DNA of 64,000 nucleotides from contig JABMOK010000023.1 in the NCBI GenBank assembly GCA_013204155.1, positions 1 through 64,000 on the forward strand. The letters are read 5' to 3'. Positions within the stretch are counted from its first letter, which is position 1. Every line of letters starts with the position of its first letter. The translations under genes were made by a program, and so were the position numbers. Positions 63,263 to 64,000 of this stretch are shown here, in pieces. The notes under the pieces are model-generated. The model did not search any database. It was not told where the DNA came from and worked only from the letters and a program-made list of their open reading frames with translations. The stretch comes from Pseudohongiella sp. Its GTDB lineage: Bacteria > Pseudomonadota > Gammaproteobacteria > Pseudomonadales > Pseudohongiellaceae.

Positions 63263-64000
63263 ATGTGCGGTTTGGTTGGGGTGGTTTCTAGCAAAGGTGT
63301 TGGCGTCTGTCTTTATGACGCGTTGACAGTGCTGCAACACCGAGGGCAGGATGCCGCCGGCATCATGACCTGTGATAATGGCAAGCTCAACCTGCGTAAA
63401 GATAATGGTCTGGTTAAAGATGTCTTTCATAATCGGCATATGCGTCGTCTTACCGGCCAGATGGGCATCGGCCATGTTCGCTATCCCACTGCAGGCGGAT
63501 CCAGTCCAGCACTGGCGCAGCCGTTCTATGTAAATTCTCCCTACGGACTCAGCCTTGCCCATAATGGCAACCTCACCAATAGCAAAGAGCTTAGCCGTGA
63601 TTTGTTTAAGGAAGATTTGCGTCACATAAATACAGATTCAGATTCGGAAGTACTGCTGAACGTCTTTGCCCATGAATTGCAGCGGCGCAATAAGATGAAG
63701 CCGATGCCGGAAGATGTTTTCGCGGCGGTCGCGGGCGTGCACAATCGCTGTCGCGGTGGTTATGTGGCGATTGTTATGTTATCCGGTTATGGCATCGTTG
63801 GATTCAGGGATCGTAACGGTATACGCCCGCTGGTTTTCGGAAGTCGAAAAAGCGTGAGAGGAACAGAATACATGATCGCATCGGAAAGCGTCGCTCTCGA
63901 TTCTCAGGGTTTTACTCTGGAAAGGGATGTGGCGCCTGGTGAGGCGGTTTATATCGATGTTAATGGAAACCTGCATACACAAATTTGTACGCAACAAGGC
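63263..64000 (+). CDS. purF: Amidophosphoribosyltransferase (3' truncated by window)
   Basis: [34 protein letters not shown]...[10 protein letters not shown]...LAHNGNL; open to the window end, so absent from the ORF track. Confidence 0.97.
   Translation, partial: MCGLVGVVSSKGVGVCLYDALTVLQHRGQDAAGIMTCDNGKLNLRKDNGLVKDVFHNRHMRRLTGQMGIGHVRYPTAGGSSPALAQPFYVNSPYGLSLAHNGNLTNSKELSRDLFKEDLRHINTDSDSEVLLNVFAHELQRRNKMKPMPEDVFAAVAGVHNRCRGGYVAIVMLSGYGIVGFRDRNGIRPLVFGSRKSVRGTEYMIASESVALDSQGFTLERDVAPGEAVYIDVNGNLHTQICTQQG

Noticed and set aside
1-64000. Prophage, integrative element or defence island
   Set aside because: No integrase, transposase, phage structural, restriction, toxin-antitoxin or Cas-like proteins found among the ORFs.

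Overview
The window is a 64 kb gammaproteobacterial chromosome segment (Pseudomonas/Marinobacter-like gene order), mostly conserved housekeeping genes. In order: a tRNA-Arg(TCT) preceded by a partial copy of itself; a mixed block (zinc ribbon, GNAT, RIO kinase, S46 peptidase, YcaQ-type glycosylase, 2OG-Fe(II) oxygenase, FkbM methyltransferase, MTIP); csiV-mfd-gap; nqrABCDEF-apbE-nqrM-sthA; a CBS-domain gene; the complete 13-gene nuoA-N operon with fused nuoCD; an orphan RnfG-like gene; gpsA-DUF4389-sixA-DUF4892-folE-prmB-aroC; leuCD-asd-fimV-truA-trpFBA-accD-folC-SPOR-cvpA-purF (purF cut by the window end). I found no CRISPR array, IS element, prophage or defence system. The best leads are small-scale. 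Two genes are reduced to an N-terminus joined to a C-terminus with the middle lost (a START-domain gene whose ATG also appears mutated to ATC, and a SAM methyltransferase). A three-copy ~77 bp structured tandem repeat lies upstream of gpsA. Imperfect 13-17 bp tandem duplications recur at gene borders. The nqr operon has a structured leader. leuB is missing from its expected slot, and two NADH:quinone oxidoreductases are neighbours. No clearly undescribed multi-gene system is evident. No database search or folding program was run; family calls come from reading motifs in the translations.
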